From: JAVMKJ01 sp031732855
GTDB lineage: Bacteria > Pseudomonadota > Gammaproteobacteria > Competibacterales > Competibacteraceae
Direction: 5' to 3'
NCBI GenBank assembly: GCA_031732855.1
Contig: JAVMKJ010000105.1
Span: 33,324 to 97,323 of the forward strand
Length of the DNA: 64,000 bases
Positions 25,495 through 34,323 of the stretch are shown in pieces. The translations under genes were made by a program, and so were the position numbers. Under the pieces are notes generated by a model, which saw only the letters and a program-made list of their open reading frames with translations, was not told where the DNA came from and ran no database searches. Each line of letters starts with the position of its first letter. Within the stretch, counting starts at the first letter, position 1.

Positions 25495-25576
25495 TGGTGC
25501 CAGCATCGCATGTTGCCTCCAGACAGGGTGGCCAGCGGAGTCCCACCGCACGTGCTGACCACATCCGCCTCTCCGC

Positions 25577-27826
25577 CTACGGCACAGCCTCTTCCTCGGC
25601 AATCTCCACCTGCAAGTCGCCATCGCGCACGGTAACGATGACGTGTCCGCCGTTTATCAGACGGCCGAACAGCAACTCCTCGGCCAGACGGCGCTTGATG
25701 CTTTCCTGGATGATCCGCGCCATCGGTCGCGCGCCCATCCTGGGATCGTAGCCGCGTTCGGCCAGCCAGCCCCTCGCTTCCGTGTCCGCCTCCAGCGTGA
25801 CCTTTTTCGACTCCAACTGGGCTTCCAGTTCGATCAGGAACTTGTCCACCACCTGGGCGATGGTAACCGGCGTCAGTGCCTTGAACTGAACGATGACGTC
25901 CAGCCGGTTGCGGAACTCCGGCGAAAACATCCGCTTGATGGCTTCCAAACCGTCGGAGCTGTGATCCTGGCTGGTGAAGCCGATCGAGGGCCGATCCATC
26001 AGTTCGGCGCCGGCATTGGTGGTCATCACGATGATGACGTTGCGAAAATCCGCCTTGCGCCCGTTGTTGTCGGTCAGCGTGCCGTGGTCCATTACCTGCA
26101 ACAGCAGGTTGAACACGTCCGGATGGGCCTTTTCGATCTCGTCCAGCAGCAAGACGGAGTGCGGATGCTTGAGAATGGCATCGGTCAGCAACCCGCCCTG
26201 ATCGAAGCCGACGTAGCCCGGCGGGGCGCCGATCAGCCGCGAGACCGTGTGCCGCTCCATGTACTCCGACATGTCGAAGCGTATCAGTTCGATTCCCATG
26301 ACCCGGGCGAGTTGGCGGGTAACCTCGGTCTTGCCCACTCCGGTCGGTCCGGCGAACAGGAACGAGCCGATCGGCTTCTGCTCGTTACCCAGGCCGGCGC
26401 GCGTCATTTTGATGGCATTGGCCAAAGTGTCGATGGCTTCATTTTGTCCGAACACCACCAACTTCAGATCCCGCTCCAGATTGCGCAACACATCCTTGTC
26501 CGTCGAGGATACCGTCTTCGGCGGGATGCGGGCGATCTTGGCGATAATGGTTTCGATATCGGTGACGTTGATCACTTTCTTGCGCTTGGCGATCGGCAAT
26601 AGCCGTTGGCTGGCACCGGCCTCGTCGATGACATCGATCGCCTTGTCCGGGAGGTGGCGGTCGTTGATGTAACGCGCCGACAGTTCCACCGCGGCGCGCA
26701 GCGCCTTGTCGGCGTACTTCACATCATGGTGTTCCTCGAAGCGGGTCTTCAGACCACGCAGGATCTGATAGGCTTCCTCGATGGACGGTTCGACCACGTC
26801 GATCTTCTGGAATCGCCGCGCCAAAGCCCGGTCCTTCTCGAAGATGCCGCGATATTCCTGATAGGTGGTCGAACCGACGCACTTCAGATCGCCGGAAGCC
26901 AGAACGGGCTTGATCAGGTTCGAGGCGTCCATCACCCCGCCGGAAGCCGCTCCCGCGCCGATGATGGTGTGGATTTCGTCGATGAACAGGATGGCGTTGC
27001 GCTCCTTGCGCAGTTGCGCCAAGACCGATTTCAGCCGCTTCTCGAAATCGCCGCGATACTTGGTGCCGGCCACCACCGCGCCGAGATCCAGAGCATAGAT
27101 CGTCGCATTGCGCAGCACCTCAGGCACCTCGCCATCCACGATCATCTTGGCCAGACCCTCGGCGATGGCGGTTTTACCGACTCCGGCCTCGCCGACGAAC
27201 AGCGGGTTGTTCTTGCGTCGCCGGCAGAGAATCTGAATGGTCCGCTCGATTTCCTCACGGCGGCCGATCAGTGGATCGATGCGACCTTGCCGCGCCAGTT
27301 CGTTGAGGTTGGTGGCAAAATTCTCCAGCGGCTTGGCGTTCTGATTCTCGGCATTCTCCTCGCTCTGGGGAGGGGTGGAATCCTGCTCGTCGGATACTTT
27401 GGAAATGCCGTGCGAGATGAAGTTGACCACATCCAGACGGCTGACTTCCTGCTGCTTGAGGAGGTACACCGCCTGCGATTCCTGTTCGCCGAAGATGGCC
27501 ACCAGCACGTTGGCGCCGGTGACTTCCTTGTTGCCCGAGGACTGCACGTGCAGCACCGCCCGTTGCAAAACCCGCTGGAACCCGAGGGTCGGCTGGGTTT
27601 CGCGTGGGTCGTCCGGCCCCAGCACTGGTGTATTGTCGCGGATGAAGATCTGCAAATCCCGTTTCAGCTTGTCCAGATGGGCGCCGCAGGCCCGCAACAC
27701 TTCGGCTGCGGCCGGGTTGTCCAGCAGGGCCAGAAGCAGATGTTCCACGGTCATGAATTCATGGCGCCGGTCCCGCGCCTCGCGGAAAGCAAGATTGATG
27801 GAAAATTCCAGATCCTTGCTCAACAT
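25577..27826 (-). CDS. clpA: ATP-dependent Clp protease ATPase subunit ClpA
   Basis: An AAA+ unfoldase that feeds substrates to ClpP, 749 residues. It has the N-terminal Clp-N repeat (FMTVEHLLLALLDNP), the D1 module with Walker A GEAGVGKTA and Walker B ILFIDEIHTIIGAG, and the D2 module with Walker A GPTGVGKTE and VLLLDEIEKAHPDV. The absence of the ClpB middle coiled coil, plus clpS just upstream, identifies ClpA. The order clpS-clpA on the minus strand, converging on infA, is the gammaproteobacterial arrangement. No clpP is in the window. Confidence 0.96.
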   Translation of the reverse strand: MLSKDLEFSINLAFREARDRRHEFMTVEHLLLALLDNPAAAEVLRACGAHLDKLKRDLQIFIRDNTPVLGPDDPRETQPTLGFQRVLQRAVLHVQSSGNKEVTGANVLVAIFGEQESQAVYLLKQQEVSRLDVVNFISHGISKVSDEQDSTPPQSEENAENQNAKPLENFATNLNELARQGRIDPLIGRREEIERTIQILCRRRKNNPLFVGEAGVGKTAIAEGLAKMIVDGEVPEVLRNATIYALDLGAVVAGTKYRGDFEKRLKSVLAQLRKERNAILFIDEIHTIIGAGAASGGVMDASNLIKPVLASGDLKCVGSTTYQEYRGIFEKDRALARRFQKIDVVEPSIEEAYQILRGLKTRFEEHHDVKYADKALRAAVELSARYINDRHLPDKAIDVIDEAGASQRLLPIAKRKKVINVTDIETIIAKIARIPPKTVSSTDKDVLRNLERDLKLVVFGQNEAIDTLANAIKMTRAGLGNEQKPIGSFLFAGPTGVGKTEVTRQLARVMGIELIRFDMSEYMERHTVSRLIGAPPGYVGFDQGGLLTDAILKHPHSVLLLDEIEKAHPDVFNLLLQVMDHGTLTDNNGRKADFRNVIIVMTTNAGAELMDRPSIGFTSQDHSSDGLEAIKRMFSPEFRNRLDVIVQFKALTPVTIAQVVDKFLIELEAQLESKKVTLEADTEARGWLAERGYDPRMGARPMARIIQESIKRRLAEELLFGRLINGGHVIVTVRDGDLQVEIAEEEAVP

Positions 27827-27860
27827 ACTTACACCTCGAATCGCGCTGGGGGTTTCGGAC

Positions 27861-28187
27861 TTAGGCTTCTTCCATGGTGCATAACAACGGATGCTGGTGC
27901 CTGCGGGAAAATTCGTTCACTTGAGTCACCTTGGTTTCCGCAATTTCGTGAGTATAGACCCCACACACACCCCGGCCACGGGTATGAACATGCAGCATGA
28001 TCTGCGTGGCCTTCTCCCGGCTCATCCTGAAAAAGTGTTCGAGGATCCGCACCACGAAATCCATAGGAGTATAGTCGTCGTTGAGCAGGATCACCTTGTA
28101 CAGCGGTGGCTGCTTGAGCGCGGGTTTCGCCGGCTCTACGACGAGGCCGCGATCCTGTTCGGGGGACGATGAATGTTCCTTGCTCAT
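27861..28187 (-). CDS. clpS: ATP-dependent Clp protease adaptor ClpS
   Basis: An N-end-rule adaptor of 108 residues that hands substrates to ClpA. The family core is intact: YKVILLNDDYTPMDFVVRIL (with the substrate-pocket NDDYT and M), then HTRGRGVCGVYTHEIAETK. A variable ~28-residue N-terminal extension is normal. It lies 34 bases upstream of clpA on the same strand. Confidence 0.96.
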   Translation of the reverse strand: MSKEHSSSPEQDRGLVVEPAKPALKQPPLYKVILLNDDYTPMDFVVRILEHFFRMSREKATQIMLHVHTRGRGVCGVYTHEIAETKVTQVNEFSRRHQHPLLCTMEEA

Positions 28188-28330
28188 GGTTCGGCATTGC
28201 GTCTGACGAAGGGAGGGTTCGAGCGTCCGGCTGCGACATGGCGGAACGCATCATCCCGTTGGTTGTGATGGGCTGACACAATTAGATAATACCCGGCTGG
28301 CAAGTTTCCTCAAGTGCGACCCGCAGCAAT

Positions 28331-28355
28331 AAAAAACCCGGCGGGTTTCGCCGGG
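28331..28355 (-). terminator. Rho-independent terminator of aceB
   Basis: Read on the minus strand, a 7-bp stem CCCGGCG / CGCCGGG (28355-28349 with 28343-28337) is followed by a run of six T (28336-28331). It lies about 28 bases after the aceB stop. Confidence 0.85.
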
Positions 28356-28382
28356 TGTTAACCAGCCTAACCGCCGGGCGGC

Positions 28383-29981
28383 TCAATCCATCGCCTCGTA
28401 CAGCGGTAGGGTCAGGAACTCCGGATAATTCGGGTCGAGCGACATCTTCTCGAAGATGCCGGCGGCCTGGTCGTAAGTGGCGGTATCCTCGCCCTGGGCG
28501 GTGACGGTGGCTTTCACTTTGGCCAGCTCCTCGGGAATGAGACCGTGCACCAGTTCGGCGGTGACCTTGCGGCCGTCGTCCAGCTTGCCCTTCGGGCTGA
28601 CCACCCACTGCCAGACCTGCGAGCGGGAAATTTCGGCGGTGGCGGCGTCTTCCATCAGATTATGGATGGGCACGCAGCCGTTGCCGGCCAGCCAGGACCC
28701 CAGATAGTGGATGCCGACATTGATGTTGTTGCGCAAGCCGGCTTCGGTGATGGGTTGTTCGGGCTGGAAGTTCAGGAAATCCTTGGCGGCGAACACTTCA
28801 TCCCGCTGTTTTTCCCACTGGTTCGGTTTGTCGCCCAGCACCTTGACGAATTCCTCGTGGGCGATGGGCACCAGGCCGGGATGGGCCACCCAGCCGCCGT
28901 CGAAACCGTCCCGGGCATCGCGAGTCTTGTCGTGTCGAATGCCGGCCAGCGCCTTCTCGTTGGCTTCCGGGTCGTTCTTGATCGGGATCAGCGCCGACAT
29001 GCCGCCCATCGCCGGAGCGCCGCGCTTGTGGCACACCTTGACCAGTTGCAGGGCATAGGAGCGCATGAACGGCACTTCCATGGTGATCGCGCCCCGGTTG
29101 GCCAAACAGAAATCCTTATTCTTCTTGAATTTCTTGATGCAGCTAAAGATGTAGTCCCAGCGCCCGGCATTGAGGCCGGCGGAGTGCTCGCGCAGTTCGT
29201 ACAGAATCTCTTCCATTTCGAAGGTGGCGAGGATGGTTTCGATCAACACGGTCGCCTTGATGGTGCCGCGCGGAAGGCCGAGTTCGTCCTGGGCCATGCA
29301 GAAAATGTCGTTCCACAGCCGCGCTTCCAGATGACTTTCCATCTTCGGCAAGTAGTAGAACGGACCCGCGCCACGGGCGATCTGCTCCTTGGCGTTGTGG
29401 AAAAACACCAGGCCGAAGTCGAAGATGCCGCCGGAAACGCGCTGCCCGTCCACCAACACGTGCTTCTCGTCCAGATGCCAGCCGCGCGGCCGAATTTGCA
29501 GCGTGGCGATTTCGTCGTTGAGCTTGTACTCCTTGCCCACCTCGTTGACGTAGCTGATCCTGCGGCGAATGGCGTCCTTCAGATTGACCTGCCCCTGAAT
29601 CTGGTTAAACCAGTTGGGGCTGTTGGAATCCTCGAAGTCGGTCATGTAGGAATCAGCGCCCGAATTGTAGGCGTTGATGATCATCTTCGCTTCGACCGGA
29701 CCAGTGATTTCGGTACGGCGGCGCTCCAGCGCCTTGGGCAGCGGGGCGATCTTCCAGTCGCCTTCGCGGATAGGCTTCGTTTCCGGCAGGAAGTCGGGCA
29801 TCTCGCCGGCGTCGATGCGCGCCTGGCGCTCGACGCGCTTCTTCAGCAATTCCTGACGGCGTGGCTCGAAGGCACGATGCAGTTTGGCGACCAGAGCCAG
29901 GGCGTCATGGGTCAGAATCTCGTCGAAACGGGGATGAATCGGGGCGTTCACTTGCACGCCAGCAGGCAAATTGAGGCTCAC
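28383..29981 (-). CDS. aceB: Malate synthase A
   Basis: A glyoxylate-shunt enzyme condensing glyoxylate with acetyl-CoA to malate, cytoplasmic. With the GTG start at 29981 (AAGGAG 6 bases upstream) it has 533 residues, the same length as E. coli AceB. Active-site motifs are intact: the TDFEDSNSPNWFN segment, RPRGWHLDEKHVL, KATVLIETILATFEMEEIL, and AGRWDYIFSCIKKF. An in-frame TTG at 30011 is rejected. It lies downstream of aceA on the same strand but with a terminator between them, so it probably has some independent expression. Confidence 0.95.
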   Translation of the reverse strand: MSLNLPAGVQVNAPIHPRFDEILTHDALALVAKLHRAFEPRRQELLKKRVERQARIDAGEMPDFLPETKPIREGDWKIAPLPKALERRRTEITGPVEAKMIINAYNSGADSYMTDFEDSNSPNWFNQIQGQVNLKDAIRRRISYVNEVGKEYKLNDEIATLQIRPRGWHLDEKHVLVDGQRVSGGIFDFGLVFFHNAKEQIARGAGPFYYLPKMESHLEARLWNDIFCMAQDELGLPRGTIKATVLIETILATFEMEEILYELREHSAGLNAGRWDYIFSCIKKFKKNKDFCLANRGAITMEVPFMRSYALQLVKVCHKRGAPAMGGMSALIPIKNDPEANEKALAGIRHDKTRDARDGFDGGWVAHPGLVPIAHEEFVKVLGDKPNQWEKQRDEVFAAKDFLNFQPEQPITEAGLRNNINVGIHYLGSWLAGNGCVPIHNLMEDAATAEISRSQVWQWVVSPKGKLDDGRKVTAELVHGLIPEELAKVKATVTAQGEDTATYDQAAGIFEKMSLDPNYPEFLTLPLYEAMD

Positions 29982-30045
29982 GGCTGCTCCTTTGGATGGA
30001 TGTTCGTTCAAAAGCGGCAGGGATTATTTTAGCGCTTGCCATGGC

Positions 30046-30073
30046 AAAAACCCGGAGGGATGACCTCCGGGTT
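30046..30073 (-). terminator. Rho-independent terminator of aceA
   Basis: A perfect 10-bp stem AACCCGGAGG / CCTCCGGGTT (arms 30049-30058 and 30064-30073), with a 5-base loop. Read on the minus strand the stem is followed by TTTTTGCC. It lies between aceA and aceB and should limit read-through. Confidence 0.88.
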
Positions 30074-30129
30074 GGCGCAAAGGCTCGACCGCCCCCCGCC
30101 GACATGGGGCGGGCGGCGGATGGCGAGGC

Positions 30130-31422
30130 TTAATGGAACTGCTCTTCCTCGGTGGAACCAGTCAGCGCGGTCACCGACGACACGCCGCCCTGAATGACGG
30201 TGGTCACGTCGTCGAAGTAGCCGGTGCCGACTTCCTGCTGGTGGCTGACGAAGGTGTAGCCGCGATCGCGCGCCGCGAATTCGGGTTCCTGTACCTTCTC
30301 GACGTAGGCGGACATGCCGCGCTTCACGTAATCCTGCGCCAGATCGAACATGTGGTACCACATGTTGTGAATGCCGGCCAGGGTGATGAACTGGTACTTG
30401 TAACCCATCGCGCCCAGCTCGCGCTGGAACCTGGCGATGGTGGCGTCGTCCAGGTTCTTCTTCCAGTTGAACGAAGGCGAGCAGTTGTAGGCCAGCATCT
30501 TGCCGGGGAACCGGGCCTGGATGGCCTCGGCGAACTTGCGGGCGAAGTTGAGATCCGGAGTGCCGGTCTCGCACCACACCATGTCGGCGTAGGGCGCGTA
30601 GGCCAAGCCGCGGGAAATTGCCTGCTCCAGACCTTTTTTGGTCTTGTAGAAACCTTCGACGGTGCGCTCGCCGGTGCAGAACGGTTTATCGTTGTCGTCG
30701 CAGTCGCTGGTCAGCAGGTCGGCCGCTTCGGCGTCGGTGCGAGCCAACAGGATGGTCGGGATACCGCAGACGTCGGCCGCCAGGCGGGCCGCGATCAATT
30801 TCTGCACGGCTTCCTGGCTCGGCACCAGCACCTTGCCGCCCATGTGGCCGCACTTCTTGACCGAGGCCAACTGGTCCTCGAAGTGGACGCCCGCCGCGCC
30901 GGCGCGGATCATCGACTTCATCAGTTCGTAGGCGTTCAGCACGCCGCCGAAACCGGCTTCGGCGTCGCCCACGATCGGCAGGAAATAGTCGAGGAAATCC
31001 TTATGCCCCGGCCCGATGCCGCGCGCGCATTGAATCTCGTCGGCGCGCTTGAAGGTGTTGTTGATGCGCTCGACCACCGCCGGCACCGAGTTGACCGGAT
31101 ACAGCGACTGGTCGGGATACATGGCCATGTAGGTGTTGTTGTCGGCCGCCACCTGCCAGCCGGACAGGTAGATCGCCTTGACGCCGGCCTTGGCCTGTTG
31201 CATGGCCTGGCCGCCGGTCAGGGCGCCCAGGCAGTTGACGTAGGGTTCGGTGGTAATCAGTTGCCAAAGCTTCTCGGCGCCCCGCTGCGCCAGGCTGTAC
31301 TCGACCGGCACGTTACCGCGCAGCCGCACGACATCTTCGGCGGTGTAGCCGCGCTTGATGCCTTTCCAGCGGGGATTCTCAGCCCAGTCTTTTTTCAGTT
31401 GTTCAACGCTCAGAAATGCCAT
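30130..31422 (-). CDS. aceA: Isocitrate lyase
   Basis: Splits isocitrate to glyoxylate and succinate, the first glyoxylate-shunt step. The protein has 430 residues. The active-site loop KKCGHMGGKVL carries catalytic Cys191. Other family motifs are YLSGWQVAADNNT, GDAEAGFGG, and the C-terminal YNCSPSFNWKKNL. The ATG at 31422 gives the family start. Upstream lies a ~300-bp AT-rich leader with a candidate promoter and a perfect 12-bp palindrome, which suggests specific regulation. Paired with aceB, it lets the cell grow on or store acetate carbon. Confidence 0.96.
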   Translation of the reverse strand: MAFLSVEQLKKDWAENPRWKGIKRGYTAEDVVRLRGNVPVEYSLAQRGAEKLWQLITTEPYVNCLGALTGGQAMQQAKAGVKAIYLSGWQVAADNNTYMAMYPDQSLYPVNSVPAVVERINNTFKRADEIQCARGIGPGHKDFLDYFLPIVGDAEAGFGGVLNAYELMKSMIRAGAAGVHFEDQLASVKKCGHMGGKVLVPSQEAVQKLIAARLAADVCGIPTILLARTDAEAADLLTSDCDDNDKPFCTGERTVEGFYKTKKGLEQAISRGLAYAPYADMVWCETGTPDLNFARKFAEAIQARFPGKMLAYNCSPSFNWKKNLDDATIARFQRELGAMGYKYQFITLAGIHNMWYHMFDLAQDYVKRGMSAYVEKVQEPEFAARDRGYTFVSHQQEVGTGYFDDVTTVIQGGVSSVTALTGSTEEEQFH

Positions 31423-31451
31423 TTTTCCAGTCCTCTTTGAGGGTTACGGGG

Positions 31452-31463
31452 TTGATCGATCAA
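31452..31463. promoter_or_regulatory. Perfect 12-bp palindrome upstream of aceA
   Basis: TTGATCGATCAA, centred about 36 bases before the aceA ATG, within the predicted mRNA leader. Size and symmetry fit a dimeric regulator site. The regulator is unknown. Confidence 0.4.
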
Positions 31464-31593
31464 TTTGATAAAGTCGGCGAAGCGTTGGCTCAAAACCGCC
31501 TTGGACTCGCGTGAGGTCGTGGGCAAGGCAGAGGGGTTTAATAAAGCTGTAATCTTTATGATACAAAATAAAATGCCAACAGAAATTTCAATT

Positions 31594-31623
31594 ATTCTAA
31601 TGTGGCTATGCAGCACTTTACAA
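31594..31623 (-). promoter_or_regulatory. Candidate aceA promoter
   Basis: On the minus strand, TTGTAA (31623-31618), an 18-base spacer and TAGAAT (31599-31594). This would give a leader of about 165 bases. A second possibility, TTGGCA followed by an AT-rich stretch, lies just downstream. Confidence 0.4.
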
Positions 31624-31728
31624 GGAGGTTGCGACGGATCGCGCGGGAATGCCCGCCACGTCCGGGCGGGCGATTCCGGATATGTGCCTTCAACATCGAA
31701 ACTTACTGATTACATGGCCGATAACGCA

Positions 31729-33024
31729 CTACAAAACTTCGTCCCCTCTTCTTGCGAAGGAAAGGGGGCGGACGGTGAGGTCTGGAACCGCTCGGGTTTC
31801 CCCGAAATCCCTGCGCGCCTCGGCGATCGCCGCCAACCGCTCTTGCTGCAGCGCCTCCGCCAGCGCCGGGCCGGACAGTCCCTGCTTCACCAGCGGTTGC
31901 GCCCGAACGCCGGCGGCGACCTGATGAACCCGGCGCATCAGCGCTCCCTGCCGGTAAGCCCGGTGCTCCAGGCCCAGCCGGCCTCGCGCGTCGGCCTCGC
32001 AGGCGACCAGGAACTGCTCGAACCGCTGCGGCTTGCGTAGGGCGTCGAGCCCTCGCAAGATGTTGAGCAGGGTTTTCGGACGCAATTCCAAAGCCCGGTG
32101 ACAGTGAGTGTGGAAGCGAGCGGTCAATACTCCCAGCTCCCGATACATGTTGGGAATTCTCAGTCGCTGGCAGAGGGCTCGCACCGAATCGGCGCCGCGC
32201 AGTTCGTGGCCGAGATGCCGGGGCCATTCGTCGGGTGGAGTGGTTCCCTTGCCGAGATCGTGGACCAGCACCGCGAAGCGGGTCACCGTATCCGCCGCCA
32301 GCCCAGCCGCCTGTTCCAGAGCCAGCAGGGTGTGGACGCCGGTGTCGATCTCGGGGTGGTGAGCGGATGGCTGCGGTACGCCGAACAGCCGGTCCAGTTC
32401 CGGGAAAATCCGCGCCAGCGCGCCGCAGGCGCGCAAGGTTTCGACGAACCACCCCGGCTGAAATTCGCTCAGAGCGCGAACGGTTTCCGCCCACACCCGT
32501 TCCGGCACCAGGCTGTCCGCTTCGCCGCTGGCGACCATGGTTCGCATCAGGTCCAGCGTTTCCGGCGCGATCTGGAAGCCCAGCGGGGCGTAGCGGGCGC
32601 TGAAACGGGCGACTCTGAGAATCCGTACCGGATCCTCGGCGAAGGCGGGGGAAACGTGGCGCAGCCAGCGGTTCTCGAGATCGCGGGCGCCGCGGTAGGG
32701 ATCGATCAGCCGGCCCCGGACGTCGCGCGCCATGGCGTTGATGGTGAGGTCGCGGCGCAGCAGGTCATCCTCCAGCGTCACGTCCGGGGCGGCGTGGATG
32801 CTGAACCCGTGGTAGCCGGGCGCGGTCTTTCGTTCGGTGCGGGCCAGCGCGTATTCCTCGTGGGTTCCCGGGTGCAGGAACACCGGAAAATCCTTGCCGA
32901 CCGGCCGAAAGCCGCGCGCCAGCAGGTCGTCCGGCGTCGCGCCGACCACCACCCAGTCGCGCTCCTTGACCGGCAGCCCCAGCAAATCGTCGCGCACCGC
33001 GCCGCCGACCAGGTAAATTTCCAT
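31729..33024 (-). CDS. cca: CCA-adding tRNA nucleotidyltransferase
   Basis: Adds or repairs the 3' CCA of tRNAs. The protein has 431 residues, with the class II nucleotidyltransferase head YLVGGAVRDDLLG (4-16), the catalytic ERDWVVVG, the RRDLTINAMA motif and the arginine-finger EDPVRILRVARFSARY. The gammaproteobacterial HD domain (VHDLGKG) is present, so phosphohydrolase activity is expected. The conserved protein ends near AIAEARRDFGE. The last ~22 residues are encoded by a palindromic repeat (31733-31772) and look like a late addition. The ATG at 33024 is the family start. Confidence 0.94.
   Translation of the reverse strand: MEIYLVGGAVRDDLLGLPVKERDWVVVGATPDDLLARGFRPVGKDFPVFLHPGTHEEYALARTERKTAPGYHGFSIHAAPDVTLEDDLLRRDLTINAMARDVRGRLIDPYRGARDLENRWLRHVSPAFAEDPVRILRVARFSARYAPLGFQIAPETLDLMRTMVASGEADSLVPERVWAETVRALSEFQPGWFVETLRACGALARIFPELDRLFGVPQPSAHHPEIDTGVHTLLALEQAAGLAADTVTRFAVLVHDLGKGTTPPDEWPRHLGHELRGADSVRALCQRLRIPNMYRELGVLTARFHTHCHRALELRPKTLLNILRGLDALRKPQRFEQFLVACEADARGRLGLEHRAYRQGALMRRVHQVAAGVRAQPLVKQGLSGPALAEALQQERLAAIAEARRDFGETRAVPDLTVRPLSFARRGDEVL
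31733..31772. repeat. Palindromic repeat at the cca 3' end
   Basis: An imperfect hairpin CCCCTCTTCTT / AAGGAAAGGGG, with loop GCG and one mismatch. It forms the last codons of cca and runs up to its stop. Similar in style (C-rich arm, purine arm) to the other GC-rich palindromes of the window, but distinct in sequence. Confidence 0.5.
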
Positions 33025-33135
33025 GCTAAGCGTACTCTTTCGGTTATGGATCTCGACAAACTTCATCAGCCGGCATGGCCGGTTCGTGGCGTTCCGGCAG
33101 GGGCGATCACCAAACCTTAGACGGCTTCGCGAGCG

Positions 33136-34323
33136 ATGCGACGAACATTCTGGATATTTTTTGCGCTGGCCGGCCTCGGGCTGGCCGCGACCGGCTGTGC
33201 CGAGTTGGCCTATTACCGGCAGGCAGCGGCGGGGCACTGGGAACTGCTGCGGGCCAGCCGACCGGTGGCGGAAGTATTGGCCGATCCGGCGACTTCCACG
33301 GAATTGCGCCAGCGGCTGGAAATCGCCCAGGCATTGCGCGCCTTTGCCAGCGCCGAATTGGCGCTGCCCGACAACGGCAGCTATCGGGACTATTCCGACC
33401 TGCGGCGGCCCTGGGTGGTGAAAAACGTATTTGCCGCGCCGGAACTGGCCCTGGAACCGCGCCGGTGGTGTTTCCTGGTGGTGGGCTGCCTGAGCTATCG
33501 GGGCTTTTTCGATCCTGAAGCGGCACGGCGGCTGGCCGACGAGCTGCGCGCGAGCGGTGACGATGTGTATGTGGCCGATATTACCGCCTATTCGACTCTG
33601 GGCTGGTTCGACGATCCTTTGCTCAACACCTTCATCGGTTGGCCAACGGGACGGCTGGCGGAGCTGATGTTCCACGAACTGGCCCACCAGCAGCTCTATA
33701 TCGCCGACGATACCGCCTTCAACGAAGCATTCGCCACCGCGGTGGGCCGGCTGGGAGCCGAACGCTGGCTGGATCGGCAAGGCACCGCGCGCGAGCGGGA
33801 AGAGTATGCGGCCGATTACCGTCGGCGACAGGAGTTTCTGCAATTGCTGGCGGCGACCCGCCAGCAACTGGCGGCGGTGTATGCCTCATCCGGTGATGAT
33901 GCCGGCAAGCGGACCGAGAAACAGCGCATCCTGGCGGAACTGCGCGTTCGCTATCAAGGACTCAAGCAGAGTTGGGGTGGCCATGCCGGCTACGACCGCT
34001 GGTTCGAACAGGATTTGAACAATGCCAAACTGGCCGGAAACAGCACCTATCACCGGCTGGTGCCGGCATTCCTGGCACTGTACGAGCAGGAAGGGCGGAA
34101 TTTCGCGGCGTTCCATCGGGCGGCGGAAACCATCGGCCAGCTGCCGCCAGCCGAGCGGGAGGCCCGGTTGCAAGCGTTGCTGGTGGCCCGCGATCCGTCT
34201 ATGCTGGCGCATGGCTCTTTGATTCCGTCGGTGGGCACCGTGCAGGTGGCGAACAATATCCGGCCGCCGTCCCGCCGGTACCGGTCAACTGGAGCGAATG
34301 AGGCCGAACCCCAAGGTGACTGA
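33136..34323 (+). CDS. Predicted lipoprotein aminopeptidase (zinc metallopeptidase)
   Basis: 395 residues of the COG4324 / PF10023 putative aminopeptidase family. The signal peptide ends in a lipobox with Cys21 (AATGC), so it is probably membrane-anchored in the periplasm. The zinc motif HELAH is at 180-184 and the third ligand Glu197 is in NEAFATAVG. The middle part YVADITAYSTLGWFDDPLLNTFI is highly typical of the family. The C-terminus overlaps the start of the ABC ATPase gene by 26 bases, so the two are coupled. Peptide hydrolysis in the periplasm beside a peptide-type ATPase suggests a role in peptide use, but this is inference. Confidence 0.85.
   Translation: MRRTFWIFFALAGLGLAATGCAELAYYRQAAAGHWELLRASRPVAEVLADPATSTELRQRLEIAQALRAFASAELALPDNGSYRDYSDLRRPWVVKNVFAAPELALEPRRWCFLVVGCLSYRGFFDPEAARRLADELRASGDDVYVADITAYSTLGWFDDPLLNTFIGWPTGRLAELMFHELAHQQLYIADDTAFNEAFATAVGRLGAERWLDRQGTAREREEYAADYRRRQEFLQLLAATRQQLAAVYASSGDDAGKRTEKQRILAELRVRYQGLKQSWGGHAGYDRWFEQDLNNAKLAGNSTYHRLVPAFLALYEQEGRNFAAFHRAAETIGQLPPAEREARLQALLVARDPSMLAHGSLIPSVGTVQVANNIRPPSRRYRSTGANEAEPQGD

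Larger units (their letters stand above)
31423..31728 (-). promoter_or_regulatory. Gene-free aceA upstream region with structured leader
   Basis: 306 bases between cca and aceA. Going upstream from aceA it holds a perfect palindrome TTGATCGATCAA (31452-31463), an AT-rich block (31540-31610), a promoter candidate (31594-31623) and a strong hairpin GGAATGCCCGCC / GGCGGGC-G-ATTCC (31646-31677). The hairpin may end the cca transcript. No gene is recognisable. Confidence 0.5.
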
